Shown here: positions 56,015 to 64,000 of the stretch, one piece after another | Layout: each line of letters opens with the position of its first letter | Position numbering within the stretch: position 1 is the stretch's first letter | DNA from: Alcaligenaceae bacterium | GTDB lineage: Bacteria; Pseudomonadota; Gammaproteobacteria; Burkholderiales; Burkholderiaceae_B | Assembly: GCA_013416455.1 (NCBI GenBank) | Contig: JACCES010000006.1 | Location: 124,001-188,000, forward strand | Length of the DNA stretch: 64,000 nt | Reading direction: 5' to 3' | Position numbers and translations under genes: made by a program | The notes under the pieces: model-generated | Seen by the model: the letters and a program-made list of their open reading frames with translations, nothing else | What the model was told of the DNA's origin: nothing | The model's database searches: none

Positions 56015-57213
56015 ATGACGCCCGCCTGTTCGAATTCGTGGATCTCCCGCTCTGAAAAACCGGCCTGCTTCAGCAATTCGTGGTTGTGCTGGCCCATGGC
56101 CGGCGCCGGCCGCAGCGGATGGTTGCCCGCCCGCACCGGAGAGGCCACGCTGCGCACCGGCCCGGACGGATGCTGCAGTTCGATCACCCTGTGCTGCTCG
56201 CGTACGAAGTCGTTGTCCAGCGCCTGCCTGACGTCGAACACGGGGGCCGCCGGCACGCTGCCGGAAAACCGTTCCATCCATTCGCCGGTCGTGCGTGTCA
56301 CCAGTACCGCTTCGAGTTCCCGGTTGAGTTCCCCGCGATTGGCCAGCCTGTCGGAAAAGCTGCGATATTCAGGTTTCTGCGCCCAGTCGGGGCGTTCGAT
56401 TTTGTTGCACAGCACACCCCAGAATTTTTCCTTGTTGCACATGATGAATATCCAGCCGTCCTTGGTGGGGTAGAGCTGGCTGGGTGTGAGCGAAGGGTGG
56501 GTCGAACGGGGCTCGCGCCCCAGCACCACGCCCGCATTCAGGTACCAGGTTGCGACATACGCAAGATTATGCAGGGCGACATCAAAAAGGGATACATCGA
56601 TATCGCGCCCGATTCCCGTGGCGCGGGCCCCTGTGACACCGGCCAGCAGCCCCATGGCCGCTGTGGTTCCGGTCATGAGGTCGATCATGGACAGCCCCAT
56701 GCGGGCGGGCGGGCCTTCCGGTTCCCCAGTCAGGGATAGATAGCCGGCTTCGGACTGCATCAGGTAATCGTACCCGGGCCAGGCGCTGCGCGAACCGCTG
56801 CGCCCATAGGCCGAAAGATGGGCGCACACGATCTGCCGGTTGACCGGCGCAAGGCTGGCGTAGTCCGCGCCCAGCTTCTTCGGAAGATCGCCGCGCAGGT
56901 TGTTGAACACGGCGTCCGCCTTGCTTGCCAGGCGCCGCAGTATGTCCTGGCCCTGCGCCGTCTTCAGGTCGACCGTCATGCTTTTCTTGTTGCGGTTGAA
57001 CGACTGGTAGAAGTGGCTGTCGTTGTCGCCGAAGTAGTGGGGGCCGACGTGCCGGCCGACATCGCCGCCGTCGGCCTTGTTCTCGATCTTGATGATTTCG
57101 GCGCCCAGGTCGGCCAGGTGCTGGGTGCCGAAGGGGCCCGCACCGTACTGCTCGATCGCGATGACGGTCAGGCTGGCGAGGGGCAGGGCATCGGCCGTGG
57201 AACTGCTGCTCAT
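56011..57213 (-). CDS. Family III (CaiB/BaiF) CoA-transferase
   Basis: A 400-residue family III CoA-transferase with the N-terminal IAIEQYGAGPFGTQHLADLGAE-type motif (described as residues 17-38), the catalytic-aspartate region in GYDYLMQSEAGYLSLTGEP, and the conserved LSMIDLMTG. It would move CoA from a donor such as succinyl-CoA to a carboxylic acid, activating it for the dehydrogenase encoded directly upstream (4-base overlap). The substrate is unknown. Its stop codon lies inside the right arm of the inverted-repeat element. Confidence 0.88.
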   Translation of the reverse strand: MSSSSTADALPLASLTVIAIEQYGAGPFGTQHLADLGAEIIKIENKADGGDVGRHVGPHYFGDNDSHFYQSFNRNKKSMTVDLKTAQGQDILRRLASKADAVFNNLRGDLPKKLGADYASLAPVNRQIVCAHLSAYGRSGSRSAWPGYDYLMQSEAGYLSLTGEPEGPPARMGLSMIDLMTGTTAAMGLLAGVTGARATGIGRDIDVSLFDVALHNLAYVATWYLNAGVVLGREPRSTHPSLTPSQLYPTKDGWIFIMCNKEKFWGVLCNKIERPDWAQKPEYRSFSDRLANRGELNRELEAVLVTRTTGEWMERFSGSVPAAPVFDVRQALDNDFVREQHRVIELQHPSGPVRSVASPVRAGNHPLRPAPAMGQHNHELLKQAGFSEREIHEFEQAGVI

Positions 57214-58379
57214 ATCCTGTTTCTCTCTATCAGCTGGCGGGCGATGATGATCTTCTGGAGTTCATTCGTACCTTCGCCGATCACCAGCAGCGGCGCATCC
57301 CGATACAGGCGCTCCACGTTGTATTCGCGGGAATAGCCATAGCCTCCGAATATCCTCATGGCTTCATGGGCATTCTCGAAGCCGGCCTCGGTCGCCGTCA
57401 GCTTGGCCATCCCGGCTTCCATGTCGCAGCGCTGCCCCTGATCGAAGGCGTGCGCGGCGGCGTCCACCAGCAGGCGCGCCGACTGGGTGCGGGTCGCCAT
57501 TTCCGCGAGTTTCAGCTGGATCGCCTGGTGCTCGCATATCGGCTTGCCGAAAGTCTTGCGTATCTGGGAATAGGACACGGCTTCGTTCAGCGCCGCCTGC
57601 GACAGCCCGAGGCCGCGCGCGGCCACATTGATGCGGCCCAGTTCCAGCCCGCTCAGGATCTGCTGCAATCCGTTGCCTTCGACGCCCCCGATCAGGCACG
57701 CAGCGGGTACGCGGTAGTTCTCGAAGCTCAGGGCGCAGGTATCGATGCCGCGGTAGCCCAGCTTGTCCAGCTTCTTGCTGACGGTATAGCCTTCCCCCTT
57801 CTCGGCGATGAACAGGCTGATGCCCTTGTGGCGCGGCTGCGCCTGCGGGTCGGTCTTGACCAGCAAGGCCAGGCAATTGCCGTAAAGGCTGTTGGTGATC
57901 CACATCTTCGAGCCGTTCACGACATATTCGTCGCCGTCGCGCACGGCGACCGTGCGGATGGCCTGGAGATCGGTGCCGCAGTCCGGTTCGGTCAATCCCA
58001 CTCCGCCCCTGAGTTCCCCGCTGGCCAGGCGCGGCAGGTAGTCCGCTTTCTGCTTGTCTGTGCCGAAGCGCTGTATCGCCATGGCCATGATCAGGTGGGA
58101 ATTGATGATGCCCGAGATCGACATCCAGACCACCGATATGCGTTCGATGATCTTGGCGTAGGTCCGGGCGCTCAGGCCCAGGCCGCCGTATTCCTGCGAA
58201 ATCATGCAGCCGAACAGTCCCATTTCCTTCATTTTTTCGACAATGGCTTCGGGGTACTTGTCGTGGTATTCCAGGTCGTGGACATGAGGCTGGACCTCCA
58301 CCGCCAGAAAGCGGTCCAGCATGTCGAGTATCAGCGCTTCCTGATCGGCGTCGTGCCGTGCCGCTTCATTCATCATCAT
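57210..58379 (-). CDS. Acyl-CoA dehydrogenase
   Basis: A 389-residue FAD-dependent acyl-CoA dehydrogenase: N-terminal helical domain, FAD-binding LTEPDCGTDLQAIRT and WITNSLYGN, C-terminal IRIFGGYGYS-type MRIFGGYGYSREYNVERL and the catalytic-base region GEGTNELQKIIIAR with its glutamate. It oxidises an acyl-CoA at the alpha-beta bond, giving electrons to ETF. The gene overlaps the MmgE/PrpD stop upstream by one base (TAATG) and the CoA-transferase by 4. Confidence 0.92.
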   Translation of the reverse strand: MMMNEAARHDADQEALILDMLDRFLAVEVQPHVHDLEYHDKYPEAIVEKMKEMGLFGCMISQEYGGLGLSARTYAKIIERISVVWMSISGIINSHLIMAMAIQRFGTDKQKADYLPRLASGELRGGVGLTEPDCGTDLQAIRTVAVRDGDEYVVNGSKMWITNSLYGNCLALLVKTDPQAQPRHKGISLFIAEKGEGYTVSKKLDKLGYRGIDTCALSFENYRVPAACLIGGVEGNGLQQILSGLELGRINVAARGLGLSQAALNEAVSYSQIRKTFGKPICEHQAIQLKLAEMATRTQSARLLVDAAAHAFDQGQRCDMEAGMAKLTATEAGFENAHEAMRIFGGYGYSREYNVERLYRDAPLLVIGEGTNELQKIIIARQLIERNRI

Positions 58380-59782
58380 TATTCATTGCCTTTCTGGTTT
58401 AGAAGTGTCAGTAATTCCGTTGCGTCATGGCTTTCGATGTTCAGTAATGCCTCGATGATCTGATCCGCCCGGGCAGGCTCCAGTATCCCCGCGGTGTTCT
58501 CCCGGTACTTGACGAGGATGTCGGCGTTGCCGATGGGCCGTGTTCCGGCGCCGCGGTTCACGGATTCGCGGTGCGAAAGCCGCGAACCGTCCGCCAGTTC
58601 AAGCTCGACTTCCCCGGAGAAGTACCGTGGGAAGTCGGCGTCGGGGTCCGCCACGCATTCCACCTTGCGGGCCAGGGCCACCGTCTCGGCATCGGTATAG
58701 GCTTCCCTGTCGAGCGCCTTCAGATCGAAGCCGCCGAATCTCAGGGCCCTGGCCACCGCGTACGGGATGCTGAACTGGGCCTCGTAGCCGTTGTCGGGCG
58801 CCTTCTTCGCCTCGACCGGTTCGCATACGGTCTTCATGACGCCCGCGGGGACCTTGGCCACGATGCGTCGCAGCGCCTTTACGTCCACCTGGCGCGACAG
58901 CGCCGCCGCCGCGTCGATGCAGGCGTGCGTGAAATGGCATGCGGGTATGGGCTTGACGGCGACATTGAGCAGTTCCCAGGTTTCGCCCAGCGAGGCGACT
59001 TCCTGTACGAGCTGGTCCGCCGGGAAATCCTGCCCCAGATGGCTTTTGTACAGACCGAAACGCCCTTCGTAGGCTTCCCGGGGCCCGACGAATCCATGGC
59101 GGGCCAGGGTTGCGGCGGTGATGCCGGCCTGCGCGGCCCAGCCGGGATGAATGCGCTTGGTCCAGGCGCCGTCCTGCAGAAATTCCAGGCTGCCGGAGGC
59201 CATCGACAGTACGATGCCCTGTGCATGGGTCTGCTGGCCGGCATCCAGCCCTTGCAGATGGCCGGCCGCGACGGCGCAGCCGAACGCGCCGATGAGGCCG
59301 GTGGGATGAAAGCCGACTTGATGGAAGGCCCCGCCAGCCGCGCTGGCCAGGCGGGTGATGACCTCCACCCCAAGCACGTAGGCGGCCAGCATGGACGCGC
59401 CGGATGACCGCAGCATCGAGCCCTGGGACAATACCGTCGGCAGCACGGACGTCGACGGGTGCACGACGCCGCGCGGATGTGTATCGTCATAGTCGAGCCC
59501 GTGCATCAAGAGCGCGTTCATGACCGCGGCATCGCGCGCCGACAGGCCCACGCCCATGCCGATCACGGGTACATCCGCGGCGCCTGCGCTCAATTCGCGC
59601 AGCGCATTCAGGGTGACCCGGCTGAAGTCGTAGGTTGTCGAGGCGAACGCGATGCCCACTGCGTCGAGCATCAAATGCATCCCGCGCGTCCGTACCTCTT
59701 CGGGAATGTCGCGGATCGAGAAAGCCGCTGCGTGCTCGCCTATCCTCCCGGACAGCGATGTCTGCGTAGAAATTGTGTCCAC
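58379..59782 (-). CDS. MmgE/PrpD family protein
   Basis: A 467-residue MmgE/PrpD protein with LMLDAVGIAFAST, NALLMHGLDYDDTH, YVLGVEVITRLAS, GFHPTGLIGAFG and KRIHPGWAAQAG. The start is placed at a GTG (59782) behind GAGG, because the frame upstream (to 60172) has no family similarity and overlaps the MaoC gene. Together with the MaoC hydratase it probably handles hydration or dehydration steps. Confidence 0.87.
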   Translation of the reverse strand: MDTISTQTSLSGRIGEHAAAFSIRDIPEEVRTRGMHLMLDAVGIAFASTTYDFSRVTLNALRELSAGAADVPVIGMGVGLSARDAAVMNALLMHGLDYDDTHPRGVVHPSTSVLPTVLSQGSMLRSSGASMLAAYVLGVEVITRLASAAGGAFHQVGFHPTGLIGAFGCAVAAGHLQGLDAGQQTHAQGIVLSMASGSLEFLQDGAWTKRIHPGWAAQAGITAATLARHGFVGPREAYEGRFGLYKSHLGQDFPADQLVQEVASLGETWELLNVAVKPIPACHFTHACIDAAAALSRQVDVKALRRIVAKVPAGVMKTVCEPVEAKKAPDNGYEAQFSIPYAVARALRFGGFDLKALDREAYTDAETVALARKVECVADPDADFPRYFSGEVELELADGSRLSHRESVNRGAGTRPIGNADILVKYRENTAGILEPARADQIIEALLNIESHDATELLTLLNQKGNE

Positions 59783-59841
59783 GATTGCCTCGTCAGTGAT
59801 GGTGTCTGGAAACCCGGTCTTTGGCCGTAATCCCGCCGCAT

Positions 59842-60339
59842 TCAGCCTTGTTGATCCCGCCGCGCCACGAGAAACGTCCGCTCGAAGGACATCACCACCG
59901 CTTCGTCCTGGTTCCTGGCGGTCGTGCGCACCGTTACGATCCCCTGGGAAGGACGGGACTTGGATTCGCGCTTGGCAATGACCTCGGATTCCGCGTAGAG
60001 CGTGTCCCCCGCGAATACGGGATGGGTCAGCGCCACTTCCTTCCAGCCCAGATTGGCGATGGCCTGCGCGCTCACATCGTTCACGGTCATGCCCACCACG
60101 ATGGCCAGCGTCAGAGCGCTGTTGACCAGCATCTGGCCGAACTCGGTGCCGCTCGAATAGGCCTTGTCGCAATGCAAGGGATGGGCGTTCATCGTCATGA
60201 GCGAAAACTGGATATTGTCGTGCTCGGTGATCGTGCGTCCCGGCCGATGTTCGTAGACGTCTCCTATGATGAATTCCTCGTAGTAGCGGCCATAGCGGGC
60301 ACGGTAGCGTTGAGGGCCTAGTTCTTCAGGTGTCAGCAT
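59842..60339 (-). CDS. MaoC-family (hotdog) hydratase
   Basis: A 165-residue MaoC-like enoyl-CoA hydratase. The N-terminal GRYYEEFIIGDVYEHRPGRT (residues about 17-36) and the hydratase motif ITEHDNIQFSLMTMNAHPLH are close to mesaconyl-CoA hydratase-type proteins, with the catalytic aspartate and histidine in place. It would add water to a branched or dicarboxylic enoyl-CoA. Confidence 0.9.
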   Translation of the reverse strand: MLTPEELGPQRYRARYGRYYEEFIIGDVYEHRPGRTITEHDNIQFSLMTMNAHPLHCDKAYSSGTEFGQMLVNSALTLAIVVGMTVNDVSAQAIANLGWKEVALTHPVFAGDTLYAESEVIAKRESKSRPSQGIVTVRTTARNQDEAVVMSFERTFLVARRDQQG

Positions 60340-60397
60340 GTTTCTTCCAGTCGTATAAAGGCCGGAGGTCGCGCGGCCGCGACCCCGTTGCGGCGCA

Positions 60398-61384
60398 TCA
60401 GTTGGACAAGTCCGCCTCTCGGGCGACCTTGCTCCATTTCGTCAAATCCGAGTCGATCAGCGCGCCGAACTGCGCGGGCGTGGACGGCGTGGGTTCCAGC
60501 GCCGCATTGCGCAGTCTTTCGGATATGTTCTCGTCCGCCAGGAGGCGGGTCACTTCCGTATTCAGCCTGTCGACGATGGCGTCGGGCGTGCCGGCGGGTG
60601 CGAACAGGCCGAACCATGATGCCGCGTCCAGCCCATCGATGCCGGCTTCCGAAAAAGTGGGAACATCGGTAAGGCTGTGATGGCGGCTGGCGGCGGGCAC
60701 GCCCACGCCGCGGATTTTTCCATCATTGATGAAGGGGGCCGCGGTACTTACGGAGATGTAGGCCGCGGGTGTCACGCCCGCCATCAGATCGACCACGAAC
60801 TTGCCGCTGCCGGACGCATAGGGCACATGCAGCCACTGCATGCCGGCATTCAGGCGCAATAGTTCCCCCGCCATGTGGGCGGTGCTGCCCACCCCGGGCG
60901 TGGCGAACGATACCCTCGATGACTGGAGCTTCGAGTAATCGATGAGTTCCTTGATGTTGTTTGCGGGGATCGAAGGATGGATCGCTACGACCAAGCCGAC
61001 ATCGGCCAGTTTGGATACGGGTTTGAGATCTTTACGCGTATCGAAGGGAAAGTCGGCGTTCAAGGCGGGGGCGATGACGATCGTGCCGTCATATCCCAAG
61101 AGCAGCGTGTAGCCGTCCGGTTGTGCCCGGGCCACCGCTTGGCTGCCGATGACGCCGGTGGCTCCCGGCCTGTTCTCGACTGTAACGGTCTGCCCCAGGC
61201 TGGTCGAAAGGCCCTCCGCAATGATGCGCCCCAGTGCGTCCGCGGAACCGCCCGCGCCGAACGGCACGACCAGCCGTATCGGTTTTTCCGGGTATGCCGC
61301 CAGCGTCGATGATGGCACCGCCATCCAGCCGGATACCAGCAGTGCAAAGCAGGCGAACAAGCCGGCCCGTTTTCCTTTTTTCAT
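60398..61384 (-). CDS. Bug/TctC-family solute receptor
   Basis: A 328-residue periplasmic binding protein with signal peptide (ends STLA) and the family core YPEKPIRLVVPFGAGGSADA, NRPGATGVIGSQAVA, HVPYASGSGKFVVDLMAGV. It lies 58 bases downstream of a [2Fe-2S] reductase and close to a second Bug gene (62419-63402), so two receptors of the same type share the region. They may bind different acids of the same pathway. Confidence 0.9.
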   Translation of the reverse strand: MKKGKRAGLFACFALLVSGWMAVPSSTLAAYPEKPIRLVVPFGAGGSADALGRIIAEGLSTSLGQTVTVENRPGATGVIGSQAVARAQPDGYTLLLGYDGTIVIAPALNADFPFDTRKDLKPVSKLADVGLVVAIHPSIPANNIKELIDYSKLQSSRVSFATPGVGSTAHMAGELLRLNAGMQWLHVPYASGSGKFVVDLMAGVTPAAYISVSTAAPFINDGKIRGVGVPAASRHHSLTDVPTFSEAGIDGLDAASWFGLFAPAGTPDAIVDRLNTEVTRLLADENISERLRNAALEPTPSTPAQFGALIDSDLTKWSKVAREADLSN

Positions 61385-61460
61385 GTCTCGCCCCTTTTTT
61401 TAGCGCCATCGGCGCGGATTGGATTCGCTCAGGCCCAGGCCCGGCGGGTTGCGGCAGTCT

Positions 61461-62411
61461 TCATATGTCCAGTACCAGGCGCTCGCCGCGGGCGCCTGAG
61501 CAGCAGAGCATCATTACTTTGTTCGATGCCCGTTCTTCCGGGGTCAGGACACTGTCCCGATGCTCCGGTACACCTTCCAGCACGGCGGTTTCACAGCTGG
61601 CGCACAGCCCTTCCTTGCAGGAGTAGGGCACATCGATTCCCGCGTCCAGCAAGGTATCCAGAATGCTTTTTCCCTCCGGTACCGCCAGCTCGATGCCCCG
61701 GCCGGCCAGATAGACGGAGAATCCGCCCGATGCGGCCGCCTGTTCGTTCGCGAAGCGTTCGATATGCACATGGCTGGCCGGCAGTTCGTGCGTTGCTTGC
61801 AGAAAGGCATCCAGCATGCCCTGCGGGCCGCAGCAATAGAAATGGCTGTCGCGCGGTGCGCGGTCGATGATTGCCCGCATGTCGGGGCGCGAGCCGTTGC
61901 CGGCATCGTCGAAATAGGTGGATACGCTGCCTTCGCCCGAACCCCGCTCGAGATCATGCAATTCAGCCAGGAAAGCTGCATGGGCGTGCGTGCGCGCACC
62001 ATAATGCAATTCCCAGGAGGCGCCGATTTCGTTCAGACGCTGCACCATGCTCCACACGGGAGTGATGCCCACGCCGCCGGCAAACAGGACCGTATGCGCC
62101 GCCGTCTCGACCAGCGGGAAATCATTCTTTGGCCCTTCCGCGTCGAGCACGGCGCCGGAGTCGATGGTGTCGAACCAGCAGGCCGAGCCGCCGCGGCTGT
62201 TCTCGGCCCGGTTGACAGCGACGACATAATTGCCCGCCCGGCCCGGCGCGCCGCATAAGGAATAGCTGCGCCTCAGGCCGTTGGGCAGGTCGAATGTCAG
62301 GTGCGACCCCGCGGAATAGGGCGGCAGCGCCGGGCCGCCGTTCATCAATCCCAGTTCATAGACCCGGATCGTGCTGGCCACCTGCTTGACGGAACGCACT
62401 GACAGTTTCAT
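61461..62411 (-). CDS. Phthalate-dioxygenase-reductase-type oxidoreductase
   Basis: A 316-residue electron-transfer protein with three domains: FMN binding (RRSYSLCGAPGRAGNYVVAV), NAD binding (LFAGGVGITPVWSMVQRL, CCGPQGMLDAF) and a C-terminal plant-type [2Fe-2S] ferredoxin domain (CKEGLCASCETAVLEG and a later LCCS, C-x4-C-x2-C-x29-C). It would reduce a Rieske-type oxygenase or demethylase; none is encoded in the window. The start at 62411 avoids overlap with the upstream Bug gene. Confidence 0.9.
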   Translation of the reverse strand: MKLSVRSVKQVASTIRVYELGLMNGGPALPPYSAGSHLTFDLPNGLRRSYSLCGAPGRAGNYVVAVNRAENSRGGSACWFDTIDSGAVLDAEGPKNDFPLVETAAHTVLFAGGVGITPVWSMVQRLNEIGASWELHYGARTHAHAAFLAELHDLERGSGEGSVSTYFDDAGNGSRPDMRAIIDRAPRDSHFYCCGPQGMLDAFLQATHELPASHVHIERFANEQAAASGGFSVYLAGRGIELAVPEGKSILDTLLDAGIDVPYSCKEGLCASCETAVLEGVPEHRDSVLTPEERASNKVMMLCCSGARGERLVLDI

Positions 62412-62418
62412 GGGAGTC

Positions 62419-63402
62419 TCACTGACGGGGCACACCAGCCTGGGTGAGGGCGTCGCCCCACTTGCTGAACTCAGTCACCAGGAACTCGCTGAATTCTTCC
62501 GGAGTGGACAGCGTTACCACGGAACCCAGTGCATTCATGCGTTCGATCACCTCAGGCGAGCTGAGAGCCTCGCGCAGGCCGGCGTTGAGTTTCTTCACGA
62601 TGTCCTCGGGTATGCCGGCCGGACCGACGACACCCAGCCACGCGGCCATGTCGAACCCGGACACTCCTGATTCGTCCAGCGTCGGGATGTCGGGCATCGC
62701 ACTCATGCGCGAGGCGGTGCTGACGGCCAGCGGACGTACCCTGTTGGCCTGGATCTGCGGCGCAACGGCCACCGAGGTGTCGAATATGAAATCCACGTCG
62801 CCCGAGATCACAGCGACCATGGCTTCCGAGCTGCCCTTGTAAGGAACATGCATGTACTCGGTGCCTGTTTTCGTAGCAAAGGTCGCCGAGATCAGATGGC
62901 TGGTGGAACCCTGGCCCAGGGTGGCATAGTTCAGATCCCCGGGTTTGGCCTTTGCGGCCTGCAGCAGTTCCTGCACTGACTTGTAGGGGGAGTCCGTCCG
63001 GACTGCCATGATGTAGGGCAGATCGGCCACCTTGCTTATCGCGGTGAAGTCCTTGGTCGGGTTATAGCGAATGGTCGAAGCATAAAGATTCGGGTTGGTG
63101 GACAAGGGGCCATTGGCGGATATCAGAAGCGAATAACCGTCCGGGGCCGCGCGTACTACGTCAGTGGCGCCAATACTGCCCGCCTGGCCCGCCTTGTTTT
63201 CAACGACGACGTTCCAGTTGTATAGCTGGCCCAGTCTTTCGGCAATCAGTCTGGCCACCGTGTCAGTGGCCGTGCCCGGCGGGAAGCCGACCATGAGCCG
63301 TATGGGTTTGTTGGGGTAAGAATCCGCCGCCAGAGCCGGCGGGACGGTTGCTGCCAGGGAGCATGCCAATAGCATCCCGAACGCCGTTTTGAATCCATGC
63401 AT
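62419..63402 (-). CDS. Bug/TctC-family solute receptor
   Basis: A 327-residue periplasmic receptor: signal peptide (ends PPALA), YPNKPIRLMVGFPPGTATDT, NKAGQAGSIGATDV and HVPYKGSSEAMVAVISGDV. AAGGAG lies 7 bases before the ATG at 63402, and a strong promoter with operator lies just upstream. It is the first gene of a minus-strand operon that continues into the reductase 7 bases later. Confidence 0.92.
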   Translation of the reverse strand: MHGFKTAFGMLLACSLAATVPPALAADSYPNKPIRLMVGFPPGTATDTVARLIAERLGQLYNWNVVVENKAGQAGSIGATDVVRAAPDGYSLLISANGPLSTNPNLYASTIRYNPTKDFTAISKVADLPYIMAVRTDSPYKSVQELLQAAKAKPGDLNYATLGQGSTSHLISATFATKTGTEYMHVPYKGSSEAMVAVISGDVDFIFDTSVAVAPQIQANRVRPLAVSTASRMSAMPDIPTLDESGVSGFDMAAWLGVVGPAGIPEDIVKKLNAGLREALSSPEVIERMNALGSVVTLSTPEEFSEFLVTEFSKWGDALTQAGVPRQ

Positions 63403-63439
63403 GCTTAGTCTCCTTATTGGGTTTACTTCTTGGTATATT

Positions 63440-63486
63440 TGTATGGACAATACACCAATTATGGGAAGGTATTTACACCTTGTCAA
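63440..63486 (-). promoter_or_regulatory. Promoter and palindromic operator of the Bug-reductase operon
   Basis: On the minus strand TTGACA (63486-63481) and CATAAT (63463-63458) are 17 bases apart, an almost perfect promoter. Directly after the -10 box lies TGTAT-N5-ATACA (63440-63454), the symmetry typical of GntR/FadR- or VanR-type repressor sites, suitably placed to block transcription start. Confidence 0.7.
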
Positions 63487-63647
63487 GCAAGAATGTGATG
63501 CGGTACTGCTGTTTCCAGAGGATCTGGATTTCGCACCGTAACTGATGCCGGGGGCCGTGGCAATCGGTTGTCGCCCCCAAGACTGGCATGGGGGCCACCG
63601 GCATGAAAGGAATCTTCGCTATCGGTCGACGGGGGGCGGCGGCGCCA

Positions 63648-64000
63648 TCAAGCGCGGGGATAGCGCAGCATCAGAACCTCGGCCCCCTCGGGCCCGGCCT
63701 GAAGCAGCAGGGGCGCTTCATCCGGCGCCACATAGAAACAGGACCATCGGGGAAAGACACCATCATCCTGAAGCAGGCTTCCGGTGGCCACCATCAGTGT
63801 GACGCCCCGGCCAAGCGAGCCGTCGATGGATAGCACAGAGGCGTCCGGCGCCAACCGGAGCAGGCAGACAGCCAAGCCATCTTCATGTTCGAGTGCGGTT
63901 TCCAGGGAGTTGTCGGTTCGCTGGGCCAATGCCTCGGGCGATGAAAGATGGATCTGATCGACCACCTCGTTCCTGCGGCGCCCCGGCCGCATGCGGCTGC
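63648..64000 (-). CDS. Cupin-like protein, C-terminal part (cut by window end)
   Basis: The frame is open to the window edge on the minus strand, so the N-terminus is missing unless the ATG at 63992 is used (114 residues). The end VFPRWSCFYVAPDEAPLLLQ, then AGPEGAEVLMLRYPR, has the late beta-strand pattern of cupin proteins. The function is unknown. The gene lies upstream of the Bug promoter and is read in the same direction as the operon. Confidence 0.6.
   Translation of the reverse strand, partial: SRMRPGRRRNEVVDQIHLSSPEALAQRTDNSLETALEHEDGLAVCLLRLAPDASVLSIDGSLGRGVTLMVATGSLLQDDGVFPRWSCFYVAPDEAPLLLQAGPEGAEVLMLRYPRA

Overview
The window looks like chromosomal DNA of a betaproteobacterium of the order Burkholderiales, most likely family Alcaligenaceae (the Bordetella/Achromobacter/Pusillimonas neighbourhood). 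The reasons are the high-GC codon use, the gene order hflX-hflK-hflC-hisZ-purA-phosphoribosyltransferase and rpsU-dnaG-rpoD, and the abundance of Bug-type (TctC-like) periplasmic solute receptors. This assignment comes from gene order and protein families only; no database was searched.

Layout. Positions 1-10.7 kb are core housekeeping genes, all on the + strand (hflX end, hflKC, hisZ, purA, a phosphoribosyltransferase, rpsU, dnaG, rpoD). Positions 10.7-18.9 kb carry metabolism and small genes: pxpA, a BenE-type permease, a secreted nuclease, a thioesterase, a PAS-PAS-GGDEF-EAL protein, several small hypothetical proteins and the initiator tRNA. Positions 18.9-22.6 kb are a minus-strand sulfur module (cytochrome c, sulfide dehydrogenase flavoprotein, TsuA-like transporter, SoxY-SoxZ fusion). 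Positions 22.7-26.3 kb show turnover: an aldolase stub beneath an acyltransferase, small genes and a decayed IS4-type transposase.

Positions 26.3-34.5 kb are a catabolic island: LysR regulator, metallo-beta-lactamase-fold lactonase, two MmgE/PrpD proteins, Bug receptor, ThDP enzyme and CoxG-like protein. It is bounded by the transposase relic and a deleted ABC-F relic. Positions 34.9-37.7 kb hold small membrane and hypothetical genes and a tRNA with a CAT anticodon. Positions 37.8-43.2 kb are a curli locus in one direction (csgE-F-G-B-A and a csgC/csgH-like gene) beneath a LuxR-type regulator with a degenerate receiver.

Positions 43.7-47.8 kb contain the grouping that looks least described: a PPK2 polyphosphate kinase, a ribbon-helix-helix protein, a CHAD-domain (polyphosphate-binding) protein and a ParA-type ATPase. 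The last three genes are overlapped and preceded by a tandem palindrome. The composition suggests a system that places or segregates polyphosphate granules. Positions 48.0-51.5 kb are a PAS protein and a SiaABCD-like phosphorelay/c-di-GMP switch whose phosphatase has CBS domains as its input.

Positions 51.6-63.5 kb are a second catabolic region on the minus strand: Bug receptor, phthalate-dioxygenase-type reductase, Bug receptor, MaoC hydratase, MmgE/PrpD, acyl-CoA dehydrogenase, CoA-transferase, a 169-bp inverted-repeat element, GntR regulator, ThDP enzyme and MmgE/PrpD. Both catabolic regions combine an MmgE/PrpD protein, an acetolactate-synthase-like ThDP enzyme and a Bug receptor. That suggests uptake and breakdown of unidentified carboxylic acids; the substrates cannot be read from the sequence.
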